Shown here: positions 1 to 6,615 of the stretch, one piece after another | Position numbering within the stretch: the first letter of the stretch is position 1 | How the letters are laid out: each line of letters begins with the position of its first letter | NCBI GenBank assembly: GCA_005880345.1 | Contig: VBGE01000091.1 | Coordinates: forward strand, 1 to 6,926 | DNA: 6,926 bases | Origin: Chloroflexota bacterium | Lineage (GTDB): Bacteria > Chloroflexota > Dormibacteria > Dormibacterales > Dormibacteraceae | Direction of reading: 5' to 3' | Notes under the pieces: model-generated | Databases searched by the model: none | The model's input: only the letters and a program-made list of their open reading frames with translations | What the model was told of the DNA's origin: nothing | Position numbers and translations under genes: made by a program

Positions 1-22
1 GGAGTTCCTGCTCGAGGGGTAG
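1..22 (+). CDS. possible C-terminal tail of an upstream gene (partial)
   Basis: Reading from base 2, the plus strand gives Glu-Phe-Leu-Leu-Glu-Gly and then TAG at 20-22, with G or C in every sense-codon third position. This would fit the end of a gene entering from the left and converging on menD. Six codons are too few to identify a product or prove coding. If the region instead belongs to a minus-strand gene starting further left, this reading is chance. Confidence 0.22.
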
Positions 23-28
23 CCAGTT

Positions 29-50
29 TCGGATAGTCCGGACTATCCGA
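29..50. repeat. 22-bp perfect palindrome, copy 1
   Basis: The core GGATAGTCCGGACTATCC at 31-48 is a perfect inverted repeat. The symmetry extends outward by C30/G49 and T29/A50, giving 22 bp with no spacer. In RNA it could fold as a 9-bp stem with a CCGG loop, followed on the plus strand by only four Ts (GGTTTTGG), which is weak for an intrinsic terminator. A spacer-free palindrome suits a homodimeric DNA-binding regulator. A second copy lies 42 bp downstream. The regulated gene, if any, is probably left of the window, because the only neighbour inside is the 3' end of menD. Confidence 0.75.
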
Positions 51-72
51 GGTTTTGGCAGGTGAGATCGCT

Positions 73-90
73 GGTTAGTCCGGACTATCC
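73..90. repeat. 18-bp palindrome, copy 2
   Basis: GGTTAGTCCGGACTATCC repeats copy 1 with one base changed, so a single symmetric pair (T75/T88) is mismatched; bases 73-91 match 31-49 at 18 of 19 positions. Centre-to-centre distance is 42 bp, four turns of B-DNA, which puts both sites on the same helical face. Its end lies 20 bp from the menD stop codon. It may be a paired operator, a REP-like intergenic repeat, or part of a bidirectional terminator between convergent genes. The sequence alone does not decide. Confidence 0.65.
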
Positions 91-110
91 GGGGTCGAGG
101 CCGATCAGTG

Positions 111-1790
111 CTAGCTCTTCAGCGCGGACGCCGCCGCCTCCCAGCACAGGCGATGCCCGGTTACGCTGTCCTCACGCTTCATCCGCACCACCACCATCGT
201 CGGTGTGGGTGCCGCGATGGCGTCGGCAATCGCGGGCTCGAGACCCGATCGATCGGACACCGGGCTGTACACGAGGCCGTAGAGCCTCGCCACCTGCGAC
301 AGGTCGAGACCGAGTGGCGTGGTGAAGATCTCCTCGAAGACGTCCTGGTGCTCCGCCTGCGGCAAGAAGCTGAACACACCGCCTCCGTTGTTGTCGCACA
401 CCACGATCGTGGCGCGGATGCCGTGGCGCTGCAGCGCCCACAGGCCATTCATGTCGTGATACAGCGACAGGTCGCCGAGCAGCAGCACCGTGGGCGCTGT
501 GTCGCGCCCCGTCGCGACGCCAAGCCCGCTCGACACAAGACCGTCGATGCCGCTCGCGCCGCGGTTGGCGAAGAAACGCTGCTCCTGGCGCGTCAGCGGC
601 CAGAAGCTGTCGGCCGCGCGAATGGGCATGCTCGAGCCGACGAAGACCTGGGCCGGATTCGGGAGTCGCGCGCTCAACGCGCGCACAACATGACCTTCGT
701 GCAGAGGCGTGGAGACCATCGTCGCCGCGATGGCGGCGCTCGCGCGCTTGCCGGCGGTGACCCATTGCTCGCGCCACGCCGGACGATCGACCGGCGGCAG
801 CGCCTCGAGCAGCGGCTGCGGATCGCAGGCCATCACGCTGGTGGCGACGTGGTCCTCGTCGCGCCAGGCGTGGGTGGGGTCGATGAGGAATGTGGGCGCT
901 GCCGCAGCCGCGAGCCAGCGGTTGAGCACTCGCGACGTCGGCGCCGCGCCGAGCCTGATCACCAGGTCCGGACCGTGCTGGAGCGACCAGCCGGCGCGAA
1001 GCAGCGCCTCGTACGACTCGACCACCGGCCCGGCCTCGGCGCGCCGCAGCTGGGACGTCGGCTCGGCGAGCAAAGGCAGGCCTAATCGGTGCGTCGCGGC
1101 GGCCAATCGATCGCCGACCCGCATCGCCCCGGCGATGACCAGCGGCCGCTGTGAGCGCTGCAGGGCCGAGGCCAGTGACGCGACCTGCGCCTGGCTGGGC
1201 AAGAGCCGCCCGCCGGTCACCGATTGGGCGGGCGCGCCTTCCGCGACCGGGACCTGTCCCGGCGGCGGCACCAGCGGCTCGCGAAATGGAAGGTTGATGT
1301 GCACGGGACCGTGCGCCGCCTCGGCCACCGCACGCACAGCCAAACGCCGCCAGAAGCGCGCGCCATTCGGCAGCTCGACCGGCACTCCAGGGTCGAAGAA
1401 CCACCGCACCGCCGTGCCGAAGAGGTGCTGCTGGTCGATCGCCTGGTTGGCCCCCACGTCCTGCAGCTCGGGCGGGCGGTCGGCGGTCAGCACGATCATC
1501 GGCGTGCCCGAGTGGAAGGCCTCGACGACCGCAGGGTGAAACTCGGCGGCGGCGGTGCCGGACGTCGACAGGACGACCGCCGGCTTGCCGGTCGCCTTGC
1601 CCAGGCCGACGGCGAAGAAAGACCCGGATCGCTCGTCGATGTGGACGAGGACTTTGATGCGTGGATGACGCTGCAGCGCCATGGCGACCGGCGCCGAGCG
1701 CGACCCCGGCGAGACGCAGGCGAACTCGACGCCCTGCGCGGCCAGCTCGTCGACGAAGGTCGCGGCGAAGCTCTGGGTTACATCGGACAT
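111..1790 (-). CDS. menD: MenD, SEPHCHC synthase (menaquinone biosynthesis)
   Basis: Thiamine-diphosphate enzyme that joins isochorismate and 2-oxoglutarate with loss of CO2, giving 2-succinyl-5-enolpyruvyl-6-hydroxy-3-cyclohexene-1-carboxylate; cytosolic and the first committed menaquinone step. The 559 residues are normal for the family. The N-terminal domain carries SPGSRSAP (27-34) and HIDERS (50-55), whose Glu53 fits the catalytic glutamate that activates ThDP. STSGTAAAEFHPAV (about 75-88) and LTADRPPEL (101-109) follow. The C-terminal ThDP/Mg site is the GDLS (439-442) to NNGGGVFSFLP (467 on) motif, and ASGIDGL precedes it. The start is ATG at 1790-1788. No Shine-Dalgarno is visible and only 11 bp separate it from divergent menH, so its promoter must lie inside menH coding sequence or its mRNA must be nearly leaderless. 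No family-defining residue appears to be missing. Confidence 0.97.
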   Translation of the reverse strand: MSDVTQSFAATFVDELAAQGVEFACVSPGSRSAPVAMALQRHPRIKVLVHIDERSGSFFAVGLGKATGKPAVVLSTSGTAAAEFHPAVVEAFHSGTPMIVLTADRPPELQDVGANQAIDQQHLFGTAVRWFFDPGVPVELPNGARFWRRLAVRAVAEAAHGPVHINLPFREPLVPPPGQVPVAEGAPAQSVTGGRLLPSQAQVASLASALQRSQRPLVIAGAMRVGDRLAAATHRLGLPLLAEPTSQLRRAEAGPVVESYEALLRAGWSLQHGPDLVIRLGAAPTSRVLNRWLAAAAAPTFLIDPTHAWRDEDHVATSVMACDPQPLLEALPPVDRPAWREQWVTAGKRASAAIAATMVSTPLHEGHVVRALSARLPNPAQVFVGSSMPIRAADSFWPLTRQEQRFFANRGASGIDGLVSSGLGVATGRDTAPTVLLLGDLSLYHDMNGLWALQRHGIRATIVVCDNNGGGVFSFLPQAEHQDVFEEIFTTPLGLDLSQVARLYGLVYSPVSDRSGLEPAIADAIAAPTPTMVVVRMKREDSVTGHRLCWEAAASALKS

Positions 1791-1795
1791 AGGAT
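1790..1795 (+). promoter_or_regulatory. candidate leaderless -10 element for menH
   Basis: TAGGAT fits the TANNNT -10 pattern and ends 6 nt before the GTG start of menH, so transcription would begin at or next to the start codon. There is no ribosome binding site in the 11-bp gap. The first T is the last base of the menD ATG on the other strand, so promoter and menD start codon overlap. No good -35 box was found. Confidence 0.4.
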
Positions 1796-1801
1796 CGAGT
1801 C

Positions 1802-2644
1802 GTGATTCTGGAGCGTGAGGACGCCAGGCTGAGCTACTTTGTCGCCGGCGACGGTCCGCCGGTCACCCTTCTGCACGGTTTCACGCAGAGCGGCCGCAGC
1901 TGGCGCGAGGTCATCGCGCGAATGCCCGAAGGCTGGCGATGGATCGTGCCCGACCTCCGGGGCCACGGGGATACGCAGACCCGCCACGGCGCCCTCTGCT
2001 CGATGGACGCGTGCAGCAGTGACCTCGCCGCCTTGTGGGACGACCTCGGCGTCGAGCGCAGCCACGTTGCCGGCTACTCGATGGGCGGCCGGCTTGCGCT
2101 CCACGTCGCGACGAGGCGTCCCGACCGGGTCCTCTCCCTGCTCACCGTCGGCGCCCACGCCGGGCTCGACGAAGGCGCGCGGGAGGGACGGCGACAGGGA
2201 GACGAGGCGCTGGCCGAACGCATCGAGCGGGACGGCGTGGAGGCCTTCGTCGACTACTGGGGCGCGCTGCCGCTGTTCGCGGGCCTCGAACGACGCGGCC
2301 CCGCCTACGTGGCGCAGGTCCGGGCCGAACGCCTGCAGAACCACGCCGCGGGCCTCGCCTGCTCGCTGCGGGGGATGGGCGCCGGGGTCATGGAGCCGCT
2401 GTGGGACGACCTGGGCGGCCTCAGGATGCCGTGCACATTCGTCGCCGGGCAGCTCGACCACGGCTACGTCGCCTCGGCGCGGCGCCTCGCCGCGAGCGTG
2501 GCCCATGGCCGGGCGGAGATCGTGCAGCGCGCCGGCCACTCGGTGCACCAGGAGCGGCCCGATGCTTTCGCTCGCGTCCTCGCGACTCACCTCGAGGCGG
2601 CGACAGCGGCGGGCGTCTCCTCCTCGAGCTCGACGCTCGACTGA
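1802..2644 (+). CDS. menH: MenH-type alpha/beta hydrolase, SHCHC synthase
   Basis: Probably removes pyruvate from SEPHCHC to form SHCHC, the step after MenD. The 280 residues show a complete alpha/beta-hydrolase fold: HGF oxyanion region (25-27), DLRGHG (51-56), nucleophile elbow GYSMGG with Ser93, acid Asp219 in AGQLDHGY, and His246 in AGHSVHQERP, equivalent to the Ser/Asp/His triad of E. coli MenH. Residue match plus adjacency to menD favours MenH over a generic hydrolase. The start is GTG at 1802; an upstream in-frame alternative is not supported, and no Shine-Dalgarno exists. The protein ends in a low-complexity tail (VSSSSSTLD). Its last 58 bp overlap, in antisense, a small ORF downstream of menA. 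Confidence 0.9.
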   Translation: MILEREDARLSYFVAGDGPPVTLLHGFTQSGRSWREVIARMPEGWRWIVPDLRGHGDTQTRHGALCSMDACSSDLAALWDDLGVERSHVAGYSMGGRLALHVATRRPDRVLSLLTVGAHAGLDEGAREGRRQGDEALAERIERDGVEAFVDYWGALPLFAGLERRGPAYVAQVRAERLQNHAAGLACSLRGMGAGVMEPLWDDLGGLRMPCTFVAGQLDHGYVASARRLAASVAHGRAEIVQRAGHSVHQERPDAFARVLATHLEAATAAGVSSSSSTLD

Positions 2645-2796
2645 AGGCCGGCGGCATAGCGGGCAGCGCCCAACCGCTCGAGGTCGAGCATGCCGCCACG
2701 GTCGATGCGCGTGAGAACGAAGCTCCTGTGGCCCGCACGCAGCAGGCGCTCCACCTCGCGCGCGACGTCCGCCGGGCGGCCTGCGGCAATCCTCAC
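2587..2796 (-). CDS. 69-residue hypothetical protein coupled to menA
   Basis: The ORF opens with GTG whose last two bases are the first two of the menA stop codon (GTGA overlap, 4 bp), the usual arrangement for translational coupling. Roughly 88% of codons end in G or C by hand count, including the part (2645-2792) where no other gene overlaps, so it looks protein-coding. The product begins VRIAAGRPADVAREVERLLR and is predicted to be a soluble helix-strand-helix: helix about 8-20, strand SFVLTRI (25-31), helix DLERLGAARYAAGL (38-51), then an acidic stretch. I recognise no family. The frame is the same as the first half of menA and different from its second half, so an uncritical call would merge it with menA. 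The last 58 bp run antisense to the end of menH. Confidence 0.55.
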   Translation of the reverse strand: MRIAAGRPADVAREVERLLRAGHRSFVLTRIDRGGMLDLERLGAARYAAGLQSSVELEEETPAAVAASR

Positions 2797-3606
2797 AGCA
2801 GCAACCCCAGCGTGAAGAGCAGCGCATAAGTGAGCTGCGCGACGGCCATACGCTTGAGCGCGCCGACCAGAGCGGGCGCCGATGTCGCGGCGAACGCGGT
2901 GCGCAGCGGCAACGCCGCGATGGGAACCGCGAGATACACAAGCATCACCGCCGCTCCTGCGAGCTTTGTCGCCACCAGCGCGATCGGAAAGGCGAACGCG
3001 ACGCACACCAGCGCGACGAGCAGCCACCGCGTCGGCCCACGGCCGATACGAGTCGCCAGCGTGCGCTTGCCGGCGGCGACGTCGGTGTCGATGTCGCGCA
3101 GGTTGTTGAGCATCAGGGAGCGTCGCCACCAGGCCAAAGAAGACGAAAACGAAAACCTCGCCGAGGCCAAAGTAGCCATAGGGCCTAGGGCCGCCGGTGT
3201 AGAGCCAGGCGGCGAGAATGCACGCGGCGCCGACCACGAGCAGGCGCAGGTCGACCGCAACGCTCAGCGCCAGTCCGACGAGACCGGCCACGGCGAAGGC
3301 GCCAGTCGCCGCCCAACGAACCTGCTCCGGGCGCACCACGCCGGAAGACGCGGCGCGCACCGGCCCGACTCGCCGAACGTCGGCGCCGCGCACGTGGTCC
3401 GAGTAGTCGTTGGCGAAGTTCACGCCCAGCTGGATGCCGACAGCGACGACGAGTGCGGCGAGGCCGGCGCCGAATCGCGCGCCTCCTTCGTGGATGGCGA
3501 TCGCGGTGCCGGCGAGCACCGGCGCCACCGATGCGGCGAGCGTCGCGGGCCGGACCGCCGACCACCAGACTCGCGCCTGGCTCAGGGCGGGCGCCGCGAC
3601 GACCAT
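2793..3606 (-). pseudogene. menA: menA, DHNA prenyltransferase, with internal deletion and frameshift
   Basis: MenA is the integral-membrane UbiA-family enzyme that attaches the isoprenoid chain to 1,4-dihydroxy-2-naphthoate. The first part (162 residues, ATG at 3606) has the N-terminal hallmarks: SAVRPATL, the first Asp-rich motif NFANDYSDHVRGAD (63-76), WLYTGGPRPYGYFGLGE and FVFFGLVAT. The second part is in another frame from about 3116 to the TGA at 2795-2793: LMLNNLRDIDTD (second Asp-rich motif), AGKRTLATRIG and hydrophobic helices ending GLLL. Family members have about 35 residues between FFG and NNLRDI; here only about seven fit, so a transmembrane segment is gone and the frame shifts by +1. 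Each half is well preserved with high-GC third positions, so the lesion is recent or artefactual. The start lies 15 bp after menB, with only a weak GAG-type ribosome site. Confidence 0.85.
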
Positions 3607-3621
3607 CTCAGCAGCTCGCGG

Positions 3622-4452
3622 TTACGGCCGCTTCGGAAACTTGCCGAAGTTGGGCTTGCGCTTCTGCACGTAAGCGTCGCGACCTTCCTGGGCCTCTTCG
3701 CTCATGTAATAAAGGAGCGTCGCGTCGCCGGCCAGCTGCTGGATGCCCGCGAGGCCGTCGTCGGCGGCGTTGAAGCTGGCCTTCAGCATGCGGAGCGCCA
3801 GCGGGCTCAGCTCCAGCATGCGGCGGCACCACGCGAGGGTCTCCTTCTCGAGGTCGGCCAGCGGCACGACCTTGTTGACCAGACCCATTTCCAGGGCCTG
3901 CTGCGCATCGTACTGCTCGCACAGAAACCAGATCTCGCGCGCCTTCTTCTGGCCGACGATGCGGGCGAGCAGCCCCGCTCCATACCCCCCGTCGAAGCTG
4001 CCGACACGCGGCCCGGTCTGGCCGAATCGCGCGTTGTCCGCCGCGATGGTCAGGTCGCACACGACATGCAGCACGTGGCCGCCACCGATGGCGTAACCGG
4101 CGACCATGGCGATGACCGGCTTGGGGAGGCGCCGGATCTGGACCTGGACGTCGAGGATGTTGAGCCGGCCAACGCCCTTTGGGTCGACGTAGCCGTCGTC
4201 GCCGCGAACCCGCTGGTCGCCGCCTGAGCAGAAGGCTTCAGTGCCCGCCCCGGTCAGGACGACGACACCGACGCTGGGATCGTCGCGCGCGGCCTCGAAT
4301 GCCCGGCCCATCTCGAACACGGTCGTGGGCCGGAAGGCGTTGCGCACCTCCGGACGGTTGATCGTGATCTTGGCGATCCCGTCCCACGTCTCGTAGACGA
4401 TGTCCTGGTACTCGCCCGAAGTGGTCCAGGCGGGCTTTAGATGATCTTTCAA
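3622..4452 (-). CDS. menB: MenB, 1,4-dihydroxy-2-naphthoyl-CoA synthase
   Basis: Crotonase-fold enzyme that cyclises o-succinylbenzoyl-CoA by an intramolecular Claisen condensation. The 276 residues match MenB end to end: CSGGDQ (75-80, oxyanion hole), AGYAIGGGH (118-126), [18 protein letters not shown] (143-160), [20 protein letters not shown] (164-183), [15 protein letters not shown] (191-205) and the terminal [13 protein letters not shown]. The QTG at 145-147 is the pattern I associate with the bicarbonate-dependent MenB type, as in E. coli; that subtype call is from memory. The start is TTG at 4452, chosen because AGGAG (4464-4460) sits 7 nt upstream and no in-frame ATG or GTG precedes it. 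menA follows 15 bp downstream, so the two are probably cotranscribed. Confidence 0.97.
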   Translation of the reverse strand: MKDHLKPAWTTSGEYQDIVYETWDGIAKITINRPEVRNAFRPTTVFEMGRAFEAARDDPSVGVVVLTGAGTEAFCSGGDQRVRGDDGYVDPKGVGRLNILDVQVQIRRLPKPVIAMVAGYAIGGGHVLHVVCDLTIAADNARFGQTGPRVGSFDGGYGAGLLARIVGQKKAREIWFLCEQYDAQQALEMGLVNKVVPLADLEKETLAWCRRMLELSPLALRMLKASFNAADDGLAGIQQLAGDATLLYYMSEEAQEGRDAYVQKRKPNFGKFPKRP

Positions 4453-4459
4453 GTCATCA

Positions 4460-4464
4460 CTCCT
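4460..4464 (-). promoter_or_regulatory. Shine-Dalgarno supporting the TTG start of menB
   Basis: AGGAG on the minus strand, 7 nt before TTG. An ATG 4 nt upstream of that TTG is out of frame and hits TGA after two codons, so TTG is the only sensible start. The ribosome site overlaps the first of three regularly spaced CTAG tetramers. Confidence 0.7.
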
Positions 4465-4490
4465 AGAGCGATCACTAGCACTAATGCTAG
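4463..4490. promoter_or_regulatory. CTAG triplet and inverted repeat upstream of menB
   Basis: CTAG occurs at 4463, 4475 and 4487, exactly 12 bp apart. The right pair forms a perfect inverted repeat CTAGCA-CTAA-TGCTAG (4475-4490). On the minus strand TAGCAT (4489-4484) could serve as a -10 box giving a leader of about 25 nt that includes the AGGAG; the expected -35 position matches poorly. It lies in the 61-bp gap between the mocA-like gene and menB, so it could be an operator or promoter for menB-menA, or a small hairpin. Confidence 0.35.
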
Positions 4491-4513
4491 ACGCCCTGGG
4501 CGGCGGAGTGCTC

Positions 4514-5455
4514 TTACGCGCGCTGCTTCGGGCGGCGGCGAGGGAACAGGCGCACGATCTTGGCGTAGTCGTCCGGCGTGTCGATGTCGTCGGGCCGGCC
4601 AGGCGCCGGGACCACGTCCAGCAGCTCGGGCCTGCCGTGCAGGACCTGCCGCGCGCCGGCGTCGCCTTTGAGGGCCAGGACCTCCGGCCACAGCTCGCGC
4701 GACAGGATCACAGGCGGCGCCCATTCCTTCTCGCTCTGCGATGTGGCGACGGCGGGCCGCGATCCCTCGCGGCGCCAAGCCCTGAGCAGCGTGGCGACCG
4801 TGCGGGATCCGACCAGCGGCTGGTCGCCGAGCAGCACCATGGCGCCCTCGATCTCCGGGCGCATGGCCTTCAGGCCTGCGTGCAGCGACGACGCCATGCC
4901 GGTGCTCGACTTCGCATTGAAGATGAGCTCCGCGCGGCCGTCGATGGCGCGCCGCACGTCCTCCTCCGCATACACGACGATCGTCTGATGACAGCCGCCT
5001 TCAGACGCTGCCTCGAGCACGTGCCGCACCATCGGCACCCCGTCGATGTCGAGCAGCAGCTTCTGCGAGCCGGGCATACGCGAGCTCTTGCCTGCCGCGA
5101 GCACGATGCCGCCCACCGGCAGCAGCGCCGCGGCCAATCGCTCGAACGGCGGCCGTGCTGAGCGGATCCACTCGACCTCGATGCCGGCGCGAATCGCCAT
5201 CTCCGCGAAATCGCGCAGCCGGCCGCTGTCCGCGTCGACGAGAAGCAGGCGCTTGCCGACAAGGGGCGTGATGTCCGGCACCTGCTCCGGCAGTCCCACC
5301 ACCGCCACCGACCGGCAGTCGCTCCGCGCGGTCACATGCTGCAGCGCTGCATCGAGGTCGCGACCGCGCACAACCATCGAATGCGGCCCCTCGGGCTCGC
5401 GATAGGTGCGCCCCCGAACAGGCAGGTCGAGGTCCCCCATCACGAATACGGACAT
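4514..5455 (-). CDS. MocA-like NTP transferase with an unrecognised N-terminal extension
   Basis: Residues about 115-313 form a complete MobA/MocA-type nucleotidyltransferase: [13 protein letters not shown] (115-127) with Lys132 for nucleotide binding, [12 protein letters not shown] (184-195), LLGDQPLV (208-215) with metal-binding Asp211, and DIDTPDDY (290-297) with the second acidic site. This fits molybdenum cofactor cytidylyltransferase better than MobA, but substrate cannot be fixed from sequence, and no molybdoenzyme gene is nearby. Residues 1-113 precede the usual family start and look like a Rossmann-type alpha/beta unit ([30 protein letters not shown]); I do not recognise it. The start is ATG at 5455, with an alternative at 5440; neither has a clear ribosome site. 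The open frame continues upstream through antisense nfo and is not coding there. menB follows after 61 bp. Confidence 0.85.
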   Translation of the reverse strand: MSVFVMGDLDLPVRGRTYREPEGPHSMVVRGRDLDAALQHVTARSDCRSVAVVGLPEQVPDITPLVGKRLLLVDADSGRLRDFAEMAIRAGIEVEWIRSARPPFERLAAALLPVGGIVLAAGKSSRMPGSQKLLLDIDGVPMVRHVLEAASEGGCHQTIVVYAEEDVRRAIDGRAELIFNAKSSTGMASSLHAGLKAMRPEIEGAMVLLGDQPLVGSRTVATLLRAWRREGSRPAVATSQSEKEWAPPVILSRELWPEVLALKGDAGARQVLHGRPELLDVVPAPGRPDDIDTPDDYAKIVRLFPRRRPKQRA

Positions 5456-5487
5456 AGGCGGCTCAGCATGCCAGATGGGACCCGGCT

Positions 5488-5493
5488 TACTCT
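5488..5493 (+). promoter_or_regulatory. candidate leaderless -10 element for nfo
   Basis: TACTCT fits TANNNT and ends 7 nt before the nfo ATG, nearly the spacing seen before menH. No Shine-Dalgarno is present (CTCCTGA precedes ATG). The 45-bp gap is shared with the divergent mocA-like gene. No convincing -35 box. Confidence 0.4.
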
Positions 5494-5500
5494 CTCCTGA

Positions 5501-6346
5501 ATGCCGGTTCTTGGAGCTCACGTCGATTCGTCGGGCGGGCTGCACCTTTCGTATGAGCGCGCCAAGGCGATGGGGGCGGAAGCCATACAGGTTCACCCTA
5601 CTCCGCCCGGGTTCTGGGGGTCGCCGAAGCTCGACGAAAATCGGATCGCGACGTTCAAGGAGGCGGCCGCCAAGCACGGCCATCCGCCGTTTTACTTTCA
5701 CGCCGTTTACCTGATCAACCTGGCCGGCGACGACCCCACGCTGCGCCAACGCTCGGAGAGCACGCTCGCCGGGTACCTGAAGGCGGCCGACGAGCTCGGC
5801 GTCAACGGCGTGATCTTTCATACGGGCTCGCATAAGGGCGCGGGATTCGAGGCGCGGCTGCCGTCGATCACGGAGCACTTGCGTCACGTGCTCGACCGAG
5901 CAGATCCCAAGACCGCAAAGCTGCTCATCGAGAACAACGCGGGCCTCGGCGGCTGCGTCGGTGCGAAGTTCGAAGAGATCAAGCAGATGCTCGCCGCGCT
6001 GGACAACGACAAGCGCGTCTCGGTCTGCTTCGACACGTGCCATGCATTTGCCTCGGGTTACGACGAGCGAACGCCGGCCGAGGTGAAAAAGACGCTGGAC
6101 GAGCTGGAGAGGGTCATCGGGCTGTCGCGGGTCGAGGTCATCCACTGCAACGACTCGGTGACCGGGCTCGGCTCCAACCGCGATCGCCACGCCAACATCG
6201 GCGACGGTCAGATCGGCGAGGAAGGCTTTCGCGCCTTGCTGCACGAGCCGCGGCTCGCCCGGCTTCCCTTCATCCTCGAGGTACCCGGCGCGGGTGGCGG
6301 TCCCGACGCCGAGCAGGTGGCGGTGCTGAAACGATTGGCGGCGTAG
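5501..6346 (+). CDS. nfo: endonuclease IV (AP endonuclease, base excision repair)
   Basis: Cuts DNA 5' to abasic sites and trims blocked 3' ends using a trinuclear zinc centre in a TIM barrel. The 281 residues equal the family length, and all nine zinc ligands expected from E. coli Nfo are in place: His67 (FHAVYLINLA), His107 (HTGSH), Glu144 (IENNAG), Asp178 and His181 (FDTCHAFASGYD), His215 (HCND), Asp228 and His230 (RDRHANIGDG) and Glu260 (LEVP). The N-terminus LGAHVDSSGGL is typical. The ATG at 5501 gives the canonical start; it lacks a ribosome site, consistent with a leaderless message. It converges on the small gene downstream with 5 bp between stops and has no functional link to the menaquinone genes beyond proximity. 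Confidence 0.96.
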   Translation: MPVLGAHVDSSGGLHLSYERAKAMGAEAIQVHPTPPGFWGSPKLDENRIATFKEAAAKHGHPPFYFHAVYLINLAGDDPTLRQRSESTLAGYLKAADELGVNGVIFHTGSHKGAGFEARLPSITEHLRHVLDRADPKTAKLLIENNAGLGGCVGAKFEEIKQMLAALDNDKRVSVCFDTCHAFASGYDERTPAEVKKTLDELERVIGLSRVEVIHCNDSVTGLGSNRDRHANIGDGQIGEEGFRALLHEPRLARLPFILEVPGAGGGPDAEQVAVLKRLAA

Positions 6347-6351
6347 CCTCG

Positions 6352-6576
6352 CTAGGCGACTTCCGAGGTCGCAGATTCGTCGTCCACGTCGACCCAGCGC
6401 TTGCGTCGAGGCGGACGCCGCGTCGCGCGGCCAAGCCACCAGACGCGGGCGCCCAGCCGGCGGAGCACCGTCAGCAGAGAGGGCCCGTGCGCCCCGTACA
6501 GCCGCGAGTTCTCCATCTCGCGCTGGATGTCCTTCAGCCGCTCCCACATCACGTCCTCGTTCAAGTACGGGTTCAT
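6352..6576 (-). CDS. 74-residue basic small protein, function unknown
   Basis: A strong Shine-Dalgarno (AAGGAGGT, 6588-6581) sits 4 nt before the ATG, the best ribosome site in the window, so the gene is very likely real. The product starts MNPYLNEDVMWERLKDIQRE, a charged helical N-terminus, followed by a semi-hydrophobic stretch PSLLTVLRRLGARVWWLGR (32-50), an Arg/Pro-rich patch and an acidic tail DVDDESATSEV. The hydrophobic stretch contains several arginines, so a membrane span is doubtful; peripheral membrane or nucleic-acid contact is possible. The opening recalls short high-GC Gram-positive proteins of the form MNxYLxxxxxxxRxxD, a resemblance from memory only. It is transcribed divergently from the CGNR-type gene and may share control with it. 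Confidence 0.8.
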   Translation of the reverse strand: MNPYLNEDVMWERLKDIQREMENSRLYGAHGPSLLTVLRRLGARVWWLGRATRRPPRRKRWVDVDDESATSEVA

Positions 6577-6580
6577 GCCG

Positions 6581-6588
6581 ACCTCCTT
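6581..6588 (-). promoter_or_regulatory. strong Shine-Dalgarno of the 74-residue gene
   Basis: AAGGAGGT on the minus strand, eight bases complementary to the 16S 3' end, 4 nt before ATG. It fixes the start at 6576 and contrasts with menD, menH, nfo and the mocA-like gene, which show no ribosome site. Confidence 0.85.
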
Positions 6589-6615
6589 CTAACCGTCTAA
6601 TCTCTTACGCCAGTT

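Noticed and set aside
29..58. Intrinsic terminator from the first palindrome
   Set aside because: Only four Ts follow and they are flanked by Gs; the second copy has no T tract in either direction. Not excluded, but not called.
108..1085. Plus-strand frame of 325 codons opposite menD
   Set aside because: Arg/His/Ala-rich shadow typical of high-GC antisense frames; menD on the other strand is unambiguous.
2587..2796. HisA-like fragment suggested by LTRIDRGGML
   Set aside because: HisA has a similar TDIDRDGM motif, but the remaining residues and the 69-residue length do not fit, so this is probably chance.
1778..2941. Minus-strand frame of 387 codons opposite menH
   Set aside because: Antisense shadow with no recognisable motif; menH has a full catalytic triad.
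3108..3135. Programmed ribosomal frameshift in menA
   Set aside because: No slippery run is seen at the junction, and about 30 conserved residues are missing, which slipping would not restore.
2587..3606. One 339-residue protein from the menA start to the small ORF stop
   Set aside because: The middle section (about 2797-3113 in this frame) is an Arg-rich shadow; the real MenA C-terminal half lies in another frame. The frame joins two separate genes by chance.
2830..4227. Plus-strand frame of 465 codons opposite menA and menB
   Set aside because: Crosses both genes in antisense and has no family features; length is explained by high GC and few stops.
4514..6547. Single 677-codon minus-strand frame covering the mocA-like gene and beyond
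   Set aside because: Upstream of 5455 it runs antisense to nfo, whose zinc ligands are all conserved, and into the 74-residue gene. Only 4514-5455 shows family motifs.
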